Assembly: GCA_900543165.1 (NCBI GenBank)
Contig: UQQQ01000067.1
Coordinates: 1-9,269, forward strand
DNA from: an uncultured Dialister sp.
GTDB taxonomy: Bacteria > Bacillota > Negativicutes > Veillonellales > Dialisteraceae
Direction of reading: 5' to 3'
Length of the DNA stretch: 9,269 nucleotides
The translations under genes and the position numbers were made by a program. The notes below the pieces were generated by a model. The model had not been told where the DNA came from. It saw only the letters and a list, made by a program, of their open reading frames with translations, and ran no database searches. Position 1 is the first letter of the stretch. Every line of letters begins with the position of its first letter. Below, in pieces: positions 5,442-9,269 of the stretch.

Positions 5442-5484
5442 CTAGGGAAACACTGATTCTGCGATTTAATCAGTTTTTCCCTAG
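5442..5484. repeat. 43-bp minimal palindromic repeat
   Basis: CTAGGGAAACACTGATT and AATCAGTTTTTCCCTAG form a 17-bp stem with one mismatch around a nine-base loop. It has the same length, offset and 15-base core as the copy at 836-878. Its outer arms match the ends of the long element at 6777-7040, as if the interior had been deleted. Confidence 0.75.
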
Positions 5485-5509
5485 CCCCAGTCCTTCGGAC
5501 ACCGCACCC

Positions 5510-5544
5510 GTTGAACTTTCTGAACCTGTTTGAAACTGTTCAAC
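5510..5544. repeat. Inverted repeat upstream of the aminotransferase gene
   Basis: GTTGAAC (5510-5516) and GTTCAAC (5538-5544) are perfect seven-base arms separated by 21 bases that include a small GTTTGAAAC palindrome. It lies 56 bases before the start codon and could be an operator or leader structure. No convincing promoter was found around it. Confidence 0.4.
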
Positions 5545-5600
5545 CGATTTCCACGCATAGAATCAAACAACCAACAAAAGAATCGAAAGGATGATAACCA

Positions 5601-6773
5601 ATGAATTGGGACAATAAATTTGCCAGCGATGTGAAAGCGGTACCATTTTCCGGTATCCGCAAATTTTTCGATCTGGCCAGCTCTATGAAAGATGTGATTT
5701 CTCTGGGCGTCGGCGAACCGGATTATGCGGCTCCTGACAAGGTCATCCATGCGTGCATTGACAGCCTGAAGAGAAAGGAAACGTCTTATACGTCGAACTG
5801 GGGACTTCTTGAGCTTCGTGAAGAGATCGGAAAGCTTTTTGAAAAGCGGTATGGCCTGACCTACGATCCGCAGGATGAGATCATGGTGACCGTCGGTGTT
5901 TCAGAAGCCATCGGCCTTGTCATGACGACTTTCCTGAATCCGGGAGACGAAGTGCTGATCCCTGATCCTGCCTACCTGGCGTATCCGGCCTGCGTTTCCA
6001 TCGCGCACGGCGTACCGGTCTTGGTACCGACCTATGCGAAGGATGAATTCCGTCTCACGGTGGAGGAGCTGGAGAAAAAAGTCACGCCAAAGACGAAGGC
6101 CATCCTGATCGGATACCCGAATAATCCGACAGGAACCATCATGGATAGAGAGTCTCTGGAAAAGGTCGCTGCTTTTGCCAAGGCCCATGACCTCATCGTC
6201 ATCGCGGATGAAATCTACTGCGACCTGACGTATGAGGGGCAGCATACCTGCTTCGCTTCGCTGCCTGACATGCAGGAGCGCACGATCGTCATGAATGGTT
6301 TCTCCAAGTCTTATGCCATGACGGGCCTTCGTATCGGCTATATCTGTGCTCCGCGCGAAGCGCTCGAGGAAATCTATAAGGTGCATCAGTATGAAATCCT
6401 CTGTGCTTCCACGACCAGCCAGTATGGCGCGATCGAGGCACTCAGAAACTGCGATGATGATGTAAAAGCCATGTTTGAGGAATATGCGGCCCGCCGTGAA
6501 ATGATTTATCAGGGACTGGTGGATATCGGCCTGACAGTCTTCAAGCCGAAGGGGGCTTTCTATATTTTCCCAGACATCAGCTGCACCGGCATGGATGATG
6601 AAGAATTCTGCGACCGGCTTCTCTCGGAAGAAAAAGTCGGTGTCGTACCGGGTACCTGCTTCGGACCGCAGGGGAAGAATCACATCCGTATTTCCTACGC
6701 AGCCAGCCGTGAAAATATCGCCGAAGCGCTCAAACGCATCGCCCACTTTGTGAAAAAATATAAAAAGGCGTAA
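5601..6773 (+). CDS. PLP-dependent class I/II aminotransferase
   Basis: Transfers amino groups between an amino acid and a 2-oxo acid; cytoplasmic fold-type I PLP enzyme. The 390 aa are full length for the aspartate-aminotransferase superfamily. Key positions are visible: SLGVGEPDYAAP (34-45) at the N-terminal substrate region, NNPTG (174-178) with the cofactor-contacting Asn, IADEIYCDL (201-209) with Asp203 binding the pyridine nitrogen, SKSYAMTGLRIGY (235-247) with the Schiff-base Lys236 and phosphate-binding Arg244, and HIRISYA (361-367) with the carboxylate-binding Arg363. The sequence resembles PatA/AspC-like enzymes of Firmicutes acting on aromatic amino acids, aspartate or alanine; the substrate cannot be chosen from the sequence. 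AAAGGA precedes ATG by nine bases. It is monocistronic, with a repeat-filled region upstream and an inserted palindromic element downstream. Confidence 0.95.
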   Translation: MNWDNKFASDVKAVPFSGIRKFFDLASSMKDVISLGVGEPDYAAPDKVIHACIDSLKRKETSYTSNWGLLELREEIGKLFEKRYGLTYDPQDEIMVTVGVSEAIGLVMTTFLNPGDEVLIPDPAYLAYPACVSIAHGVPVLVPTYAKDEFRLTVEELEKKVTPKTKAILIGYPNNPTGTIMDRESLEKVAAFAKAHDLIVIADEIYCDLTYEGQHTCFASLPDMQERTIVMNGFSKSYAMTGLRIGYICAPREALEEIYKVHQYEILCASTTSQYGAIEALRNCDDDVKAMFEEYAARREMIYQGLVDIGLTVFKPKGAFYIFPDISCTGMDDEEFCDRLLSEEKVGVVPGTCFGPQGKNHIRISYAASRENIAEALKRIAHFVKKYKKA

Positions 6774-6776
6774 ATA

Positions 6777-7040
6777 TAGGGAACCGCTGATTCAATCACA
6801 GGATCAGATTTCATATGGATTTTTATACATAGCGTCGTCGACATCCTCCTTAAATAGCTTGCTATTCGCGCCCTCAGTCTCCTCGCTCTGTAAAAAAATC
6901 CAAGAATGAAATCCGATAACGATTGAATCAGCTTCTACAAGACTTTTTATACATAGCTCGCTATTCGCGGCAGGTGATTCCTCGCTATGCATAAAAATTC
7001 AAGAGTAAAATCTGAGAGCGATTGCATCGGTGTTTCCTTA
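6777..7040. repeat. Long palindromic repeat element, imperfect dimer
   Basis: Outer ends are inverted: TAGGGAACCGCTGATTCAAT on the left, and on the right the complement reads TAAGGAAACACCGATGCAAT. The first unit (6777-6932) is itself a foldback with perfect 12-base arms GCTGATTCAATC (6786-6797 and 6921-6932). Further imperfect pairing continues inward through GATTTCAT and GGATTTTT to AGCG. A second, shorter unit (6933-7040) follows, joined at GAATCAGCTTCTACAAG. Both contain AGCTYGCTATTCGCG in the centre. No transposase is encoded. It fits a MITE-like or foldback intergenic element, and the two-base TA ends suggest a TA target. The dimer may have arisen by recombination between copies. Confidence 0.8.
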
Positions 7041-7045
7041 ATTTG

Positions 7046-7081
7046 AAAAGAGAGCCTTCCGGGCAGCGGAGGCTCTCTTTT
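7046..7081. terminator. Bidirectional rho-independent terminator
   Basis: AAAAGAGAGCCT and AGGCTCTCTTTT form a perfect 12-bp stem, with an inner CCG/CGG helix in the loop. It starts five bases after the palindromic element and just before the next promoter. It is probably the original terminator of the aminotransferase gene, displaced downstream by the repeat. Confidence 0.88.
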
Positions 7082-7083
7082 GC

Positions 7084-7113
7084 TTGACAGATGAGAGGCA
7101 TGGCACGCATAAT
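7084..7113 (+). promoter_or_regulatory. Sigma-A promoter for the lipoprotein-uppP genes
   Basis: TTGACA (7084-7089) is followed, 18 bases later, by CATAAT (7108-7113). Transcription would start near 7120, giving a leader of about 65 bases to the lipoprotein start codon. It begins immediately after the terminator. Confidence 0.65.
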
Positions 7114-7182
7114 ACTGTTGTTGGCAGTTTTCAGCTATGACTTGCCAGTCAAGGATCATGGCTTTTTCGATAAAAGGAGAAA

Positions 7183-8268
7183 ATGATGAAGCTACGCATA
7201 TATCTACTGGCACTCCTGCTTGGCGCTCTCGGTTTTGCGGGATGCGAAGCGGCAGAGCAGAATGCGCGCGAGACGGCTCTTCCTGCATCCGCTGAGGCTG
7301 CAGAGGAGAAGACTATAGCGGAGTCTCGTGGGAAAGCGGCGAAGGCGGAGACAGTCGAACCCCCGCTTCTTCCGATCGATGCCTCTCCGCTTGTAGATGA
7401 TGATTTTGTGCTGCATGGTATGGCTCTGGGCGATCGCGCTTCTTCTCTCATTCGGAAGATGGGGACGCCGGATGCCATCTCGCGTGGTAGTGTGAGTGAT
7501 ACCTATACATGGAAGGACTTCACTGCGCGAGTGAACCATGCCATTACCGAAGAGAGTGCATGGAAGGTCATGGGTAAAACGGCACTGCCTACAGGCCTTA
7601 CCGAGTATCGCAGTGAGAGAAAGGATCTGAAAACGCTGCGCGGCATTCACGCGGGAAGTTCGCGTGAAGACGTCCTGCGTGTCTATGGTCGCCCTCTTCG
7701 CCTTCTTTGGGATGGGGAAAAGAAAGATTTCCTTCTGATCTATGAAGCCGGGGATCAAGAAATTTCTTTCACTATTCATAAGAACGTGGTAAAATCATTG
7801 CATGTGTCTTACCTGTCTGAAAAGAAAATGGGGAAGACAGAAACGCAAGAGAGGCATGATTTTTTGCCGAAGAGAGATTTCTCTCTGGCGGGCCTTTCCT
7901 TGGGGCAGCGCTTCAAAGACTACTCTTTTATGGAGTGGGAACGAAAGATGATGAATCCCGGAGAGGAAATCTGGTACTATGAGGGCTATGGCGTCCGCAT
8001 GACAAAGAAGGAGCACTGGATCATAGCATTCTTCCTGACAGATGACCGGATGCTGACGCCTCGAGGCCTTGCCTTGGGAGACGATCAGTCGACGGCAGAA
8101 ATGCTCTACGGCGCGCCGCACAAGCTGGAACTGGATACCTCCACGGGCAGCCCGCGCACAGCCTATGTGTACTTCTCCCAAGGGCAGAAGGAGGTACTCA
8201 TCCTCTATTTCAAGAATAAAAAAGTGGATGGCATCGTGTGCGCCGGGAATCCGCAACGAGGCAAGTGA
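7183..8268 (+). CDS. Lipoprotein with four degenerate internal repeats
   Basis: I do not recognise a named family. The 361-aa product begins with a lipoprotein signal (MMKLRIYLLALLLGALGFAG before Cys21), so it should be lipid-anchored outside the cytoplasmic membrane. Residues 22-70 are an Ala/Glu-rich, low-complexity linker. Four copies of a 'G.. .LG......hhh.hG.P' head follow: LHGMALGDRASSLIRKMGTP (77-96), LRGIHAGSSREDVLRVYGRP (152-171), LAGLSLGQRFKD (235-246, lacking G.P) and PRGLALGDDQSTAEMLYGAP (293-312). Copies 2 and 4 continue into a Tyr/Phe-rich strand segment ending in V..(L/I). This pattern resembles small BamE/SmpA-like repeat domains; the link is inferred. The start could equally be ATG 7186, which is better spaced (6 bases) from AAGGAG. 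uppP follows after 52 bases with no terminator between, so the two are probably cotranscribed. Confidence 0.85.
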   Translation: MMKLRIYLLALLLGALGFAGCEAAEQNARETALPASAEAAEEKTIAESRGKAAKAETVEPPLLPIDASPLVDDDFVLHGMALGDRASSLIRKMGTPDAISRGSVSDTYTWKDFTARVNHAITEESAWKVMGKTALPTGLTEYRSERKDLKTLRGIHAGSSREDVLRVYGRPLRLLWDGEKKDFLLIYEAGDQEISFTIHKNVVKSLHVSYLSEKKMGKTETQERHDFLPKRDFSLAGLSLGQRFKDYSFMEWERKMMNPGEEIWYYEGYGVRMTKKEHWIIAFFLTDDRMLTPRGLALGDDQSTAEMLYGAPHKLELDTSTGSPRTAYVYFSQGQKEVLILYFKNKKVDGIVCAGNPQRGK

Positions 8269-8320
8269 CTGATCCCTGATTTATGGTCACTATAGTAGTC
8301 AAACAATCTGAGGTGTTACT

Positions 8321-9112
8321 GTGTACGATTATTTTTGCGCATTTATTGTCGGCGTAGTGGAAGGGCTGACAGAGTATATTCCTGTTTCATCGACGGGTCA
8401 TATGATCATCGTCGGGCACATGCTGGGCTTCGAGGGGACGCTTGCCGATCTCTTCGATGTCTTCATCCAGCTCGGTGCGATCCTTTCCGTTCTCGTGGTG
8501 TACAGAGAAAAATTTACCTTTATCCTGAATACCCATCACTGGTTTCGTACAAAGGGCCCCTCTCTTCTGAATCTGGCCATCGCCATGTTTCCCGCCTGCC
8601 TTCTGGGGCTTGTTTTCCATGGATTTATCAAGAATACGCTCTTTGGCCCCATAACAGTCATCATCGGTCTGGTGCTGGGTGGTATCTTCATGATCGCAGC
8701 AGAAAAAATGCATAAACATTTTTCTGTGACAGATGTAGACAACATCACATGGAAGCAGGCGCTGAAAATCGGGCTCTTCCAGTGCCTCTCTCTCTGGCCA
8801 GGCTTCTCCCGAAGCGGCAGCACCATCGCCGGCAGCCTGCTTTTGGGAATCTCCAGAAAAGCGGCAGCAGACTTTACCTTCATCATGGCGGTCCCGCTGA
8901 TGTTCCTTGCCTGCATCTATGACCTTCTGAAAACGATCAAGTATCTTGAAATGGGTGACTTTGGCATTCTGGCCGTCGGATTTGTGACCGCGTTCTTCGT
9001 GGCGTATGCATCCATTCTTTGGTTCCTGAAATTCCTGAATACTTCGACGCTGACTGGCTTTGCCATCTATCGCTTCATTGTTGCACTCGTTGCGCTCATT
9101 TACTTCTGGTGA
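8321..9112 (+). CDS. uppP: Undecaprenyl-diphosphatase UppP (BacA)
   Basis: Integral membrane enzyme that removes a phosphate from undecaprenyl diphosphate, recycling the lipid carrier for peptidoglycan synthesis; extra dosage gives bacitracin resistance. The 263-aa protein has both family signatures: EGLTEYIPVSSTGH (14-27), with catalytic Glu14, Glu18, Ser24 and His27, and PGFSRSGST (160-168) with Arg164. Hydrophobic spans are spread throughout (about 43-60, 84-102, 109-127, 187-202, 216-236, 245-262). The start is GTG 8321: TGAGGTG precedes it by six bases, and an in-frame TGA at 8309 rules out an earlier start. The family is usually about 265-280 aa, so this is complete. A strong terminator follows directly. 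Confidence 0.96.
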   Translation: MYDYFCAFIVGVVEGLTEYIPVSSTGHMIIVGHMLGFEGTLADLFDVFIQLGAILSVLVVYREKFTFILNTHHWFRTKGPSLLNLAIAMFPACLLGLVFHGFIKNTLFGPITVIIGLVLGGIFMIAAEKMHKHFSVTDVDNITWKQALKIGLFQCLSLWPGFSRSGSTIAGSLLLGISRKAAADFTFIMAVPLMFLACIYDLLKTIKYLEMGDFGILAVGFVTAFFVAYASILWFLKFLNTSTLTGFAIYRFIVALVALIYFW

Positions 9113-9141
9113 AAAAGCTCCCGCTTCGGCGGGGGCTTTTT
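9112..9141 (+). terminator. Rho-independent terminator after uppP
   Basis: AAAAAGCTCCCGC and GCGGGGGCTTTTT pair over 13 positions (one G-U) around a stable TTCG tetraloop. Its first base is the last base of the uppP stop codon. The stem ends in T5. Confidence 0.93.
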
Positions 9142-9159
9142 GCGTGGCAGCGGGAAATC

Positions 9160-9269
9160 TAAGGAAACGCTGATTCAATCGCAGAGTCAGATTTTACAAG
9201 AATTTTTATACATGGCTTCGTCATCATCTTCCTTACATAGCTCGCTATTCGCGTCAGATGATTCCTTGC
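9160..9269. repeat. Palindromic repeat element, truncated by the window end
   Basis: The left 23 bases (TAAGGAAACGCTGATTCAAT then CGC) match the complement of 7018-7040 at 20 of 23 positions. The interior (TCAGATTTTACAAGAATTTT, then TATACATGGC, then AGCTCGCTATTCGCG) aligns with both units at 6777-7040. It begins 18 bases after the uppP terminator. The right arm lies beyond the window. Confidence 0.8.

Noticed and set aside
5300..5485. CRISPR-like array
   Set aside because: Units are 7-8 bases without spacers, other repeats are single copies, and no cas genes are present.
5530..5563. Promoter TTGAAA...TAGAAT for the aminotransferase
   Set aside because: The spacing is 22 bases, too long for a sigma-A promoter.
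6804..6992. 62-aa minus-strand protein across the palindromic repeat
   Set aside because: It spans two repeat units and their junction, has no good ribosome site, and the 25-base deletion shifts its frame relative to other copies. Kept only as a finding, not as a gene.
8265..8296. Separate uppP promoter (TATAGT at 8291)
   Set aside because: There is no acceptable -35 or TGn extension; cotranscription with the lipoprotein is simpler.
8387..9178. A 263-aa minus-strand open frame opposite uppP
   Set aside because: It mirrors UppP codons, is highly charged and has no start signal.

Overview
This window looks like ordinary chromosome from a Firmicute-type anaerobe, most likely of the Negativicutes (Veillonellaceae; Dialister or a close relative is my best guess). 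The basis is a flavodoxin very close to the short-chain Megasphaera/Clostridium type, strong AGGAGG-type ribosome sites, extended -10 promoters reading TGTGCTAAAAT, and a bacterial GlnRS. The genus is inference; no 16S or other marker is present.

Layout: (1) 1-880, a secreted protein gene (110-667) with a sharply AT-rich middle, then a membrane-peptide reading frame without a start and a 43-bp repeat. (2) 925-1636, on the minus strand, tadA followed by tRNA-Ser(CGA) and a strong terminator; the last 24 bases of tadA lie inside the tRNA gene. (3) 1724-4163, plus strand, glnS and, one base later, a gene for an unknown exported protein. (4) 4183-5300, two tandem flavodoxin genes: a canonical one with its own promoter and terminator, and a diverged one behind a structured leader. 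(5) 5300-5600, a gene-free stretch packed with short repeats. (6) 5601-6773, a PLP-dependent class I/II aminotransferase. (7) 6777-7040, a palindromic repeat element lying between the aminotransferase stop codon and its probable terminator. (8) 7084-9141, a promoter, a lipoprotein built of four degenerate repeats, uppP (undecaprenyl-diphosphatase) and a terminator. (9) 9160-9269, a further copy of the palindromic element, cut by the window end.

The genes are mostly housekeeping: translation (tadA, tRNA-Ser, glnS), electron transfer (flavodoxins), amino-acid metabolism (aminotransferase) and cell envelope (uppP, lipoprotein, two exported proteins). No defence system, phage or classical transposase gene is visible. 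The most noteworthy items are a family of foldback repeats, in long (about 150-260 bp) and minimal (43 bp) forms, that occupies several intergenic gaps; the tadA/tRNA-Ser overlap; a flavodoxin paralogue whose FMN-contacting loop carries Trp in place of Met; and the four-repeat lipoprotein beside uppP.
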